64,000 nucleotides of DNA from Nodosilinea sp. FACHB-141. Lineage in GTDB: Bacteria > Cyanobacteriota > Cyanobacteriia > Phormidesmidales > Phormidesmidaceae. The notes under the pieces were generated by a model, which was given only the letters and a program-made list of their open reading frames with translations, made no database searches and was not told the origin of the DNA. Numbering within the stretch: position 1 is the first letter of the stretch; each line of letters opens with the position of its first letter. The position numbers were made by a program, and so were the translations under genes. The stretch spans positions 49,929-113,928 of the forward strand of contig NZ_JACJPP010000029.1 of NCBI RefSeq assembly GCF_014696135.1, written 5' to 3'. Positions 8,941 through 16,124 of this stretch are shown piece by piece.

Positions 8941-9180
8941 AGAAGTTAAAAGGTTTTATAAGTTAAAAGAAACGCGCGCGCGAAGTTAAGGGATCCAAAA
9001 TCACCTCTAACTACCTGTAATCACTTTGAGAAAAATTACTCTCGGTGGGTGAAATACCGAAGTCGCCACCGCCTCCGGTGGGTGAAGTACCGAAGCTTGA
9101 GCGCTTGTTGGTGGGTGAAATACCGATACAATCCACAGGTTGTTCACATGATACCAACAGGATATTCACAGCCCAAAGGA
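8941..9180. other. Candidate plasmid replication origin
   Basis: Contains, in order, an A/T-rich segment with repeated AAGTTAA units (8941-8990), three iterons at 33-bp spacing (9044-9126), and three near-matches to the DnaA box (CAATCCACA, TTGTTCACA and ATATTCACA at about 9129-9170). It lies downstream of the RPA-family rep gene. Iterons plus A/T-rich region plus DnaA boxes is the standard build of an iteron-controlled origin. Confidence 0.7.
9044..9126 (+). repeat. Three iterons, GGTGGGTGAAATACCGA
   Basis: Copies start at 9044, 9077 and 9110. The first and second share 19 bp apart from one A/G change; the third matches over 17 bp. Exact 33-bp periodicity (three helical turns) puts all copies on one DNA face, as expected for binding of a replication initiator. 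Confidence 0.8.
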
Positions 9181-9267
9181 TCCTGCCGATGGGCCAGCTC
9201 CTTGCACCACAACGAGGGGAGCAGCACATCTACATAAAGCCCAAAGCCAACTTTTCACCTAGATAAT

Positions 9268-9295
9268 ACAAACTATTTTCTATAAAATAGTTTGT
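9268..9295. promoter_or_regulatory. Palindrome copy 4, extended variant
   Basis: Arms ACAAACTATTTT and AAAATAGTTTGT around CTAT. Same core as copies 1-3 with an A/T swap in the centre and longer arms; lies between the iterons and the rep 3' end. Confidence 0.6.
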
Positions 9296-9388
9296 GTAGT
9301 TCATTGCTGTAGGAGGATTTCCGCACCTCACAGTAAGCTGGGAGCCCCAACCCCAGAGGCTTTTGATTACTTTCTAGTTTATAGAATA

Positions 9389-9404
9389 AATTTCCTAGAA
9401 AATA
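9389..9404. promoter_or_regulatory. Palindrome copy 5, degenerate
   Basis: TTTCCTAGAAAATA keeps one clean half-site; a second imperfect half (AGTTTATAGAATAAA) lies just upstream. It sits just downstream of the rep stop codon. Confidence 0.45.
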
Positions 9405-9439
9405 GAAACTATGTTTTACTGCCCTTATTACCTTCCTAC

Positions 9440-10300
9440 TTATAGGTCGAGGAACTGTCTGATAGCAGCTCTTGCCTGCGCTCGCTCACTTCTACATTGA
9501 AACAGTACCGAATCGGATGGCTCATCAAAGCTAAGAAGATAACCGGGTAGATGGTCGGCCTCACAGATATTCCTCGCCATGCGCCGAAACTCTTTGAGAG
9601 AGGAGCTAGAACCAGATTTCTTGTGTAGAAGAGCGAGTCCTACCTTCCACTGTGGCTGGCTGCCGCAGTGCTTGCGGGCAAGCTCATACAACCGCCTCTC
9701 TAAGCCTTTCCCCAGGCGGAAGTAATCGCGGTGCAGGGTAAGCACCTCTTGCGAGCACACTGCCTGAAAAAGCCACTCTGAAAGAGTCACCTCAACTGCC
9801 ACCATACGAGCATGATTAGGACTCTTCTCGATAATCCGGTAACTCTCAATTAACCCAAACCCCTCACGGAACCGGCGGCCACCCACCACAATATTGGTGA
9901 AAATCTTCGTCCCCGTAAGCCGCTGGAAGGCCTGTTCCAGGAGCTGGTAGCTTCGTCCCCCGGTATCGCGGTTAGTAGCGACCAAAAAATCATAGGCTGT
10001 GAGGCGTACCGTTCTACTCACGTCACGCTTACGGTTGATAGCCTCCGTAAGCTGGCTCACGCAATAGATCAGGATGTCTTTGTCAAAGATTGTCGCAAGC
10101 CCAAGCACGCTCGGCACAATCTTAACCGTATTCCCGTTGTGCTCGTACAGCCGAATGCGCGTATCAGGGTTTTTCGCCAGCGTAAAAAGCGGATGCTCCA
10201 TACTGCCCAGATCGTCCTTGGGCGCAGTATCGATGATGTCGCACACAAAAAAATCAAGCTGGCGGTGCCGATCAGGAAGGAGACTTCTATGAGCCATAGT
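9440..10300 (-). CDS. repA: Plasmid replication initiator, RPA family
   Basis: The 286-residue protein matches the RPA (replication initiator protein A) family along its length: RQLDFFVCDIIDTAPKDD, MEHPLFTLAKNPDTRIRLYEHNGN, FDKDILIYCVSQL, SRTVRLTAYDFLVATNRDTGG, EGFGLIESYRI and LERRLYELARKHCG. Such proteins bind iterons and open the origin; three iterons lie about 300 nt beyond its 3' end. The frame is open to a GTG at 10351, but the ATG at 10300 gives the usual family start shortly before LLPDRH. It is divergent from parA, with palindrome copy 6 between them, so both may be controlled by the same binding protein. Confidence 0.85.
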   Translation of the reverse strand, partial: TMAHRSLLPDRHRQLDFFVCDIIDTAPKDDLGSMEHPLFTLAKNPDTRIRLYEHNGNTVKIVPSVLGLATIFDKDILIYCVSQLTEAINRKRDVSRTVRLTAYDFLVATNRDTGGRSYQLLEQAFQRLTGTKIFTNIVVGGRRFREGFGLIESYRIIEKSPNHARMVAVEVTLSEWLFQAVCSQEVLTLHRDYFRLGKGLERRLYELARKHCGSQPQWKVGLALLHKKSGSSSSLKEFRRMARNICEADHLPGYLLSFDEPSDSVLFQCRSERAQARAAIRQFLDL

Positions 10301-10387
10301 GCGATCCCGTTGCCGAACCTTTAGGTGGAGACACCTCTTGCAGCCACTCACTATGAGGTACGGCCCATGCCCTGTCTATGCAGCTTC

Positions 10388-10403
10388 TATTTTCTAGAAA
10401 ATA
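10388..10403. promoter_or_regulatory. Palindrome copy 6 between rep and parA
   Basis: Exact TATTTTCTAGAAAATA in the divergent rep/parA intergenic region, followed by a looser A/T-rich half-site (TTTATTTTATAG) at about 10421. Position suits repression of par, rep, or both. Confidence 0.7.
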
Positions 10404-10488
10404 TATTCTGTGTTGTAGAGTTTATTTTATAGTTTATAATTCCTATGTTTGGCCTTCTAACTACCGCACTTCTTTAAGGAGCAGGGCC

Positions 10489-11256
10489 GTGCCAGCACAT
10501 ACCATTGCCGTTTTTAACGCCAAAGGTGGGGTAGGAAAAACTTCTACTTCGTACAACCTCGCCGTTGGCCTCCAACGGTTCCACAACCTGCGCGTACTAC
10601 TGGTTGATATTGACCCGCAAGGCCATGCTGGTGTCGCGCTCGGCGTTAATATTGCCGATCTACAGCACCGTATTGACGAGGTGCTGCAAGAGAAAGCCTC
10701 TATTAAAGACACAATCGTTAAGACCGAATCAGGGGTTGACGTGGTCCCCTCAAATATCCTTCTTGCTGAAGCGGAAATTCCTATCTCTGGTCTTCATGGC
10801 CGCGAGGTGCTTTTAAGAAGGGCTATTTCCTCGGTCATCAACGAATATGACGTAATTCTGACCGATTGCCCTCCAAACGTAGGCATTCTGTCGGTTAACG
10901 CCCTCATGGCCGCTAAACAGGTGCTAGTTCCAGTCGATATGAGTTACCTAGGCCTCTTAGGAATTCCTGTAATTGAGCGAATCCTGGGCTTGATCCAAAA
11001 CCGCCTCGAACATCCAATTGAGATTTTGGGAGTGTTAGCGACTCGCTATGATAGCCGTCTCAATATCGCCAAAGACGTGCTCGACTCCCTCGAAAAACAT
11101 TTCGGTGATCGCCTGTTCGAAACGGTGATCCCTGAAACGGTCAAGATTCGAGAGGCTCCTAGCTTTCAGGCCTCCATCTTTGACCACGCTCCAGGTTCCT
11201 CTGGAGCCATGGCCTACCAGCAGCTAACGGAGGAGGTTATGAAGCGTGTCAGATAA
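10489..11256 (+). CDS. parA: ParA-type partition ATPase
   Basis: The 255-residue protein has the deviant Walker A box FNAKGGVGKTSTSYNLA, a Walker A' region VLLVDIDPQGHAG and Walker B DVILTDCPPNVG, typical of short ParA (type Ib) proteins without an N-terminal HTH. GTG at 10489 is chosen because AAGGAG lies 8 nt upstream and the protein then begins just before the P-loop; the open frame runs back to 10378 through a palindrome. ParA ATPases move plasmid copies with a DNA-binding partner, here the overlapping downstream gene. Confidence 0.9.
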   Translation: MPAHTIAVFNAKGGVGKTSTSYNLAVGLQRFHNLRVLLVDIDPQGHAGVALGVNIADLQHRIDEVLQEKASIKDTIVKTESGVDVVPSNILLAEAEIPISGLHGREVLLRRAISSVINEYDVILTDCPPNVGILSVNALMAAKQVLVPVDMSYLGLLGIPVIERILGLIQNRLEHPIEILGVLATRYDSRLNIAKDVLDSLEKHFGDRLFETVIPETVKIREAPSFQASIFDHAPGSSGAMAYQQLTEEVMKRVR

Positions 11257-11722
11257 ACAATCAGCTAAGAAAAGGTCCGGGTTGGGAGATAGCCCTCTTA
11301 GCCTGTTCTCACCGACGACTGATCCAGAGGAAAGGGTACCTGCCCAGGTTGAGCCCGAACCAGAACCGGAATCAGAGCAGCTAGTGGAGAAGGTCGTCTC
11401 CATTGCTGCTAAACCAAGTGAGCTCCAAAAACCACTACAGTCCCCTACCTTGCAGGAAACAACACCAGAGTTTTTGGTGGGGGTCGAAGGAAGTGATAAG
11501 GAGTCTATTGGTCTTCAAGTCACACGCGATATCAATGACTGGCTCGATGAGGTAGTCAAAGAAGGCCGGCGCAAACACGGCAAGAAACTTAAAAAACAGG
11601 TCATCATCCAAGCAGGCATCGAGCTCCTTCGCGCAATGCCAGTCGATTGGACCGACATCGGCGACCTAGACGAACTGCGAGCTAAGCTCAGTGAACTTAA
11701 GGAAAGTTGCAGGAGAAAATAG
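11246..11722 (+). CDS. ParB-like centromere-binding protein
   Basis: The 158-residue protein starts with GTG 11 nt inside the parA end. The first 80 residues are Pro/Glu-rich and probably disordered. Residues about 85-140 (IGLQVTRDINDWLDEVVKEG, then KQVIIQAGIELLRAM) read like a ribbon-helix-helix or similar small DNA-binding fold, as in the small ParB proteins of type Ib loci. It has no ParB CTPase motif. It is the leading candidate to bind the TATTTTCTAGAAAATA palindromes, the last of which follows the gene directly. Confidence 0.6.
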   Translation: MSDKQSAKKRSGLGDSPLSLFSPTTDPEERVPAQVEPEPEPESEQLVEKVVSIAAKPSELQKPLQSPTLQETTPEFLVGVEGSDKESIGLQVTRDINDWLDEVVKEGRRKHGKKLKKQVIIQAGIELLRAMPVDWTDIGDLDELRAKLSELKESCRRK

Positions 11723-11731
11723 AAGTTATTT

Positions 11732-11765
11732 TCCACAATCTATTTTATAGAAAATAGATTGTGGA
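11732..11765. promoter_or_regulatory. Palindrome copy 7 with overlapping DnaA box
   Basis: Arms TCCACAATCTATTTT and AAAATAGATTGTGGA around ATAG, the longest of the family. The right arm runs into TGTGGATAA (11760-11768), an exact complement of the DnaA box TTATCCACA. It lies 10 nt after the parB-like stop, between convergent parB-like and radC genes, and could be centromere, terminator or both. Confidence 0.65.
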
Positions 11766-11787
11766 TAACGACTCCTCCCACTGCCTA

Positions 11788-12651
11788 TTACGTTTCCTCC
11801 TGCCACAACCCCGTCGTCTCCCTCAAGCTCCGGTATGTGCCTCCGCCCAGAATGAGATGATCGAGCACCGGCACCCCAATAATGTTTGCGCCTTGAAGAA
11901 GTTGCCTGGTGAGGGCCAAGTCCTCTGGGCTCGGTTCAAGGCTCCCTGAAGGGTGATTATGCGCAACGATTATCCGTGCTGCTCCAGCTTTAAGCGCAGC
12001 CTGAAAAATATCCCTCGGATGTGCCAGGGTCTCTGTCTCCGTTCCTATCGTGAGCACTTTCGTTGAGAGAAGCTGATGCCGCACATCGAGGCACACCATA
12101 GCAAAATGCTCTCTGGGCTCCCACATAAGATACGGGGTAAGCGCCGCTACTGCAATTGCTGGATCATCCACAACAGTTCGATAAGCAGGAATGTGGTGAA
12201 ACACTCGCTTCCCAAGTTCAATCGCGGCTACGATACTGGCTGCCTTCGCTAGTCCCACACCTGGCACGTGGAGTAGCTCCTCAACAGTAATCTTCTGAAG
12301 TCGCTTGATGCCGTCAGCAGCATCGCTATCGTGGAGAGTCCCCAGGAGCGCATGCGCTATCTCGATACTGGAGCGGCCCGGTAGTGCCTGCCCTGGCCCA
12401 ACGAGAATAGATAAAAGTTCTGCTAGTGAGAGCGCCTTAGGACCCAATTGCCTAAGCCGCTCCCGAGGTCGTTCCTCTGCGACCATGTCTTTAATCCGAA
12501 GGGTGTATTCGGGCCTCGATAGATCCGCTGCCGCATAGTTGGCTTCGTTGCCAGTTTCAGAAGTGATCCCAAAGGCGAAGTGCTCAAGCGCTGAGGGGAG
12601 GGGAGGAGTAGGGGGATCGAAAGAAACGAAGTCTGGAGATTGCCCCGTCAT
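11788..12651 (-). CDS. radC: RadC family JAB1/MPN-domain protein
   Basis: The 287-residue protein has the RadC N-terminal helix-hairpin-helix region (RERLRQLGPKALSLAELLSILVG and VPGVGLAKAASIVAAIELGKR) and the C-terminal JAMM metalloprotease-like motif HNHPSG followed by SPEDLALTRQL. RadC was named as a repair protein, but its function is unsettled and it is frequent on mobile elements. The first 50 residues are an extension without motif. Its start touches the stop of the upstream 115-residue gene, so they form an operon. Confidence 0.85.
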   Translation of the reverse strand: MTGQSPDFVSFDPPTPPLPSALEHFAFGITSETGNEANYAAADLSRPEYTLRIKDMVAEERPRERLRQLGPKALSLAELLSILVGPGQALPGRSSIEIAHALLGTLHDSDAADGIKRLQKITVEELLHVPGVGLAKAASIVAAIELGKRVFHHIPAYRTVVDDPAIAVAALTPYLMWEPREHFAMVCLDVRHQLLSTKVLTIGTETETLAHPRDIFQAALKAGAARIIVAHNHPSGSLEPSPEDLALTRQLLQGANIIGVPVLDHLILGGGTYRSLRETTGLWQEET

Positions 12652-12999
12652 TTATTCATTGCCCTTCGTTTCGTTGTGCTCCTCGGGCGTTTTCAGCACC
12701 GCCTCAACAAGCCAGACGGTAAACTGCTCTCGCTCCCGCTGGGAGAATCGCTCAAGAGCCTCAAGGAGGGCCTTAAACCGGAATCGTAGTAAGAAATAGC
12801 GCTGATCTTCTTTTGGCACCTCATTAAGCACCTTGGTCACGAGCGCTTCTACCTGGTCATCAAGAAGGACATCTCCCTCAGTCCCCCCTGGTCCTTCCAC
12901 ATCAAATAGACAGAGCTGCTCTGCCTGGTCGTTGTCTGGGCAAAATGTCGCCCCCGTAGTAGCGACCGCACCCGGCAGCGAGGAAGCGTTATTTCGCAC
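12652..12999 (-). CDS. Hypothetical protein upstream of radC
   Basis: A 115-residue acidic protein with a likely GTG start at 12999. The N-terminal 50 residues are low in structure; the rest is helical (DQVEALVTKVLNEV, YFLLRFRFKALLEALERFS). No family recognised. It abuts radC without a gap and is probably co-transcribed. Confidence 0.5.
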   Translation of the reverse strand: MRNNASSLPGAVATTGATFCPDNDQAEQLCLFDVEGPGGTEGDVLLDDQVEALVTKVLNEVPKEDQRYFLLRFRFKALLEALERFSQREREQFTVWLVEAVLKTPEEHNETKGNE

Positions 13000-13159
13000 T
13001 TACCACTCAATAATCTAGTCAATATCGCTTTTTAATTGCCCTGAAATAACGCTAAGTGCAAGAAGTTTTTCCGGGTTCTTAGCACTGGTCAAAGCCCGAT
13101 CTCACAGGGGTAGCTGACTTCTGAATTGGTCAGTGAGCTGATTCATGGGGGCAGCTTAA

Positions 13160-13282
13160 ATGGAGGAACAACAAGGCAAAGGCTTTGAAAGGTTACTAGC
13201 CCAAAGGATAAAAGATCACATCAACGCTCAAGAGCCCCTACAAATTTCATGGTCATACAATCAGTGCCTAAAATGCCCATAG
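13160..13282 (+). pseudogene. Remnant of a CoiA-like gene
   Basis: The 40-residue frame reads KGFERLLAQRIKDHINAQEP then LQISWSYNQCL. It matches residues about 73-100 of the CoiA-like protein at 28044-29039 (FKKLLAQKIQEHISSQEP, LQISWSCHEC) and then stops. The rest of the gene is missing. Six nt after it begins a 28-bp repeat shared with 38147-38174. Confidence 0.65.
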
Positions 13283-13287
13283 TAGCC

Positions 13288-13315
13288 AAGCTGCGATTTG
13301 AACCCTTTTAGTTCC
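13288..13315 (+). repeat. 28-bp direct repeat, left copy
   Basis: Begins AAGCTGCGATTTGAA and ends TTTAGTTCC; 26 of 28 bases equal the copy at 38147-38174. It lies at the left edge of the conflict island, next to the CoiA remnant, and may mark an element border. Confidence 0.6.
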
Positions 13316-13510
13316 GTTGTAGTTGTCTTGATAGCTGCGCCAAGAGGCAACTAGCCGAGTTGCACATGAGGCAACTATTCAACCCTCATGCAGACAGTCA
13401 CAGCCAGACCAGAAGGGAAGAGTCGAAAATTCGAGGCGCTGACACGCCAGGGGGAGCAAGCCCTATTTTTCTTTTTTAGAGCAAAAGTGCAAAAGGGTAA
13501 AGGGCAAGGG

Positions 13511-14611
13511 CTAGCCGGTAGGCAGATGAAGAGCCCTGGGGGCCGAACACACAACCCGAAAACCGAGAAAGTAGCTGAGGTAGTCGGGCACGTAGGGGTA
13601 GCGGTGCGCGGATTGGCAGTACCTCGGAAGGTCGTACCAGGAGCCGCCGCGTAGGATCCGTTTATCGGGATTTCCGCCTTCTATCCAGGCACTGCCGTCA
13701 GTCGGGGCACCTGCATAGCTGTCATGCCAGTGGTCTTGGCACCACTCATTGACGTTGCCATGCGTGTCGCAAAGGCCAAAGGCATTGGCAATGCCAAAGT
13801 GGTCTACAGGGGTGGTCTCTGCGCGATATTCTCCTTCAGGGCCATCGGCGTAGGTGGAGTTGCCTTTGTAGTTGGCCACTTCGGTTGTCAGGGTGTTGCC
13901 AAAGTAGAAAGGCGTAATGGTGCCAGCCCGGCAAGCATATTCCCACTCAGCTTCAGAGGGCAGGCGATATTGACGGCTTGTATGGGCCGAGAGACGGGCA
14001 CAAACCTCTACCGCGTCGTACCAAGACACCTGCTCCACAGGGCGATTGTCGCCTTTGAAGCGAGAGGGGTCTGGATGTAGCTCTCGCTTGACCTGGGACA
14101 TAGCAGCAACCACGCGCCACTGCGCTTGAGTGACGGGGTAGCGGCCCATAAAAAAGGGCGGCACCGTAACCTCGTGCTGAGGCCCTTCATCCTCCTTTCG
14201 CTCTGGCTCATCGTCGGAGGAGCCCATCAGGAAGGTGCCACCGGGCACTAGTACCATGTGCAAGGGCAGAGCATCACCCCCTACTAGCAGGGGCTCGACA
14301 AAGCCATGGGCGGTGCGGGGGGTGCGACGAAGGGTAAGCGCTGAAGGAAATAGAGAACGCTGAAGTGCTTGAATTTGTGGATCATTTAGGCTAGTAGTAT
14401 CAAGCGCATAAAACAAATCACCTATTTGTCCTCTATGGTCTAAGAAGTCAATAAGTTGAGAGACAACGCCTTCATAGCTCGCACTGCTAACGACCTCGTC
14501 TAAGTTGAGATGTAAATATTTCTCCAGCAAAGACGCTAAGTCATCGCGCCCAGAAAATTTACTCAGTAGAACTTGTTGCAATTCGTGACGCTGTTGTGCA
14601 GATACCTCCAT
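13511..14611 (-). CDS. FGE-fold protein with N-terminal effector-associated domain
   Basis: The 366-residue protein joins a helical N-terminal domain of about 95 residues (RHELQQVLLSKFSGRDDLAS, then IDFLDHRGQIGDLFYAL), like the effector-associated domains of conflict systems, to an FGE-sulfatase domain of C-type-lectin fold (PGGTFLMGSSDDEPERKEDE, GRYPVTQAQWR, RLPSEAEWEYACRAG, THGNVNEWCQD, RILRGGSW). In true formylglycine-generating enzymes two Cys near RGGS are catalytic; here the first is lost (RGGSWYDLPRYC), so that reaction is unlikely and ligand binding is more probable. The last 45 residues lie in a variable segment (13529-13651). Effector-associated domains recruit partners with like domains, here the trypsin or VMAP proteins. 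Confidence 0.75.
   Translation of the reverse strand: MEVSAQQRHELQQVLLSKFSGRDDLASLLEKYLHLNLDEVVSSASYEGVVSQLIDFLDHRGQIGDLFYALDTTSLNDPQIQALQRSLFPSALTLRRTPRTAHGFVEPLLVGGDALPLHMVLVPGGTFLMGSSDDEPERKEDEGPQHEVTVPPFFMGRYPVTQAQWRVVAAMSQVKRELHPDPSRFKGDNRPVEQVSWYDAVEVCARLSAHTSRQYRLPSEAEWEYACRAGTITPFYFGNTLTTEVANYKGNSTYADGPEGEYRAETTPVDHFGIANAFGLCDTHGNVNEWCQDHWHDSYAGAPTDGSAWIEGGNPDKRILRGGSWYDLPRYCQSAHRYPYVPDYLSYFLGFRVVCSAPRALHLPTG
13529..13651 (-). repeat. Variable C-terminal segment A (DGR-like VR)
   Basis: Runs from RGGSW to the last residues. After TGG come TAC GAC CTT CCG; the third bases C, C, T are the same in all four copies while the first two bases differ. GC-rich CGGTTTTCGGGTTG then CGGCCCCCAGG closes the segment, as an initiation-of-homing region would. 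Confidence 0.55.
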
Positions 14612-14800
14612 AGCAGTCTTTCTAAGCTTTCCTTGTTTTTAGAGATTGGAAGGCCAGCTGGTCTTCGGTTGCCCTACCAAAATAGCTGATCGGTTTAATT
14701 AGTGGATGCCCTGGGGCATCACCGGAGTAAGTCTGGGCTCTTCTGAGGCACGCCTGACAGATTCACACCTGCCAGTTCTGACCAACCACAAGGGCAATAG

Positions 14801-14945
14801 AAGAGTGCTGGGGGCCGCACAGACAACCTGAAAACCGATGTTGTTGTTATCTTTGCCGGGCTCGTTGCTGTTGCGGTACGTAGAACAGAAATTCCGTTGC
14901 TGGGCAACGCTGCGCGAACGGATTGTTGCTCCAATCGCCGCCGCG
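14801..14945 (-). repeat. Template-like non-coding copy of the FGE variable segment
   Basis: In the sense of the FGE genes this copy starts at CGCGGCGGC (14945) and ends at AGCACTCTT (14801), the same limits as the four variable segments, without upstream FGE sequence. It codes, across a frame break, for RGGDWSNNP and RNSNEPGKDNNNIGF, with AAC AGC AAC and GAT AAC AAC AAC where the genes have TAC, GAC, CTC, AGC and others. A 22-nt insertion containing the hairpin CGTTGC-CCA-GCAACG breaks the frame. Some non-A bases also differ from the genes, so it may be a decayed or unrelated-lineage template, or a decayed gene end. Confidence 0.5.
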
Positions 14946-15103
14946 TTTTTGGGCCTACCCCAAGACTAGAATACAGCCAGTCACAGGCTGCTGAGTGCTG
15001 TATTCTGACTTCTGGCTTTACTCCACAGCAAAGACCGATGGCTGCTGATCTGCCCATTATTCAAAAGACCTACGACCTAATCAAAGGGTTTCCCGATGGG
15101 CGG

Positions 15104-15943
15104 CTAAAGAGTCCTGGGGGCCGAACAGACAATACGAAAACCGATGTAGTTGCTGCGAACGTCGGGCTCGTCGTAGGTGCGGAACGCGGAGCGGCAGTAC
15201 CCCGGATAGGAGGACCAAGAGCCGCCGCGTAGAATTCGACTAGCGCTCTCAGTCAACCAAGCGCTGCCGTCGATGGGCGCACCCTTATAGCTGTCATGCC
15301 AGTAATCTTGACACCACTCCAAAACGTTGCCGTGCATGTCGCAGAGGCCAAAGGCATTGGCTCCCTCAAACTGGTTCACCGAAGTGGTCTCTTCGCGGTA
15401 GTCGCCTTTGGATCCATCACCATAGGAACCGGACCACTTGTATTCTTCGTTATCGGTGCCTCGGTAGTTAGCGAGCTCAGTAGTAATCGTTTTGCCAAAG
15501 TGGAAGGGGGTTGTGGTACCTGCCCGGCAGGCGTATTCCCACTCGGCCTCGGTGGGTAGACGGTACTGGCGGTTGGTCAAAATTGTTAGTCTGTTGCAAA
15601 ATTCCACTGCGTCGTACCAAGACACCTGCTCTACGGGGCGTGGGTCGCCCTTAAAGCGCGATGGGTCAAATTTCAACTCCCGCTCTACGTGAGGCAGGGC
15701 GGCCACCGCCCGCCACTGGGCCTGGGTGATGGGGTATTTGCCCATAAAGAATTGAGAGAGGATGACCTCATGCTGGGGGCCTTCGTTATTACGTCGCTCT
15801 AGCTCGTCGCCTGGAGAGCCCATGAGAAAGGTGCCAGCAGGAATCTGCATTATTCGCAGGGACAGCACGCGATCGGCCAGAACTTCGTCGTAGCACCGAT
15901 TGCGGCCCTGGCGTTTGTTGAGGGTGAGTTGGGGTGGTGCCAT
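15104..15943 (-). CDS. FGE-fold protein
   Basis: The 279-residue protein is almost only an FGE-sulfatase-like domain: PAGTFLMGSPGDELERRNNE, KYPITQAQWR, RLPTEAEWEYACRAG, DMHGNVLEWCQDYW and RILRGGSW. The 30 N-terminal residues are short and without a recognised adaptor domain. The first FGE catalytic Cys is absent (RGGSWSSYPGYC). It ends in variable segment B (15107-15229). It follows the vWA-FGE gene with a gap of 181 nt and lies before the template-like repeat. Probably a recognition module of the island; no enzymatic role is supported. Confidence 0.7.
   Translation of the reverse strand: MAPPQLTLNKRQGRNRCYDEVLADRVLSLRIMQIPAGTFLMGSPGDELERRNNEGPQHEVILSQFFMGKYPITQAQWRAVAALPHVERELKFDPSRFKGDPRPVEQVSWYDAVEFCNRLTILTNRQYRLPTEAEWEYACRAGTTTPFHFGKTITTELANYRGTDNEEYKWSGSYGDGSKGDYREETTSVNQFEGANAFGLCDMHGNVLEWCQDYWHDSYKGAPIDGSAWLTESASRILRGGSWSSYPGYCRSAFRTYDEPDVRSNYIGFRIVCSAPRTL
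15107..15229 (-). repeat. Variable C-terminal segment B (DGR-like VR)
   Basis: After TGG: TCC TCC TAT CCG; after TCC GCG: TTC CGC ACC TAC GAC GAG CCC. Of the codons between CGC and GGT, most changes from the template-like copy fall on A positions (AAC to ACC, GAC, AGC, TAC). Confidence 0.55.
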
Positions 15944-16124
15944 TAGAGCATCGAAAAATTGGGGGACGAGACTGGATTTTACTCAACACTAGACTGGATC
16001 GCTAAGGCTGGCACAGCACCCCAGGTTCTGGCTACGAAGGACTTTCGAAGCGCTAACGCACCAGAGGAGACAACCGTATTTTTCTTTTTTGAGGGCAAAA
16101 GTGCAAAAGGGTAAAGGGCAAGAG

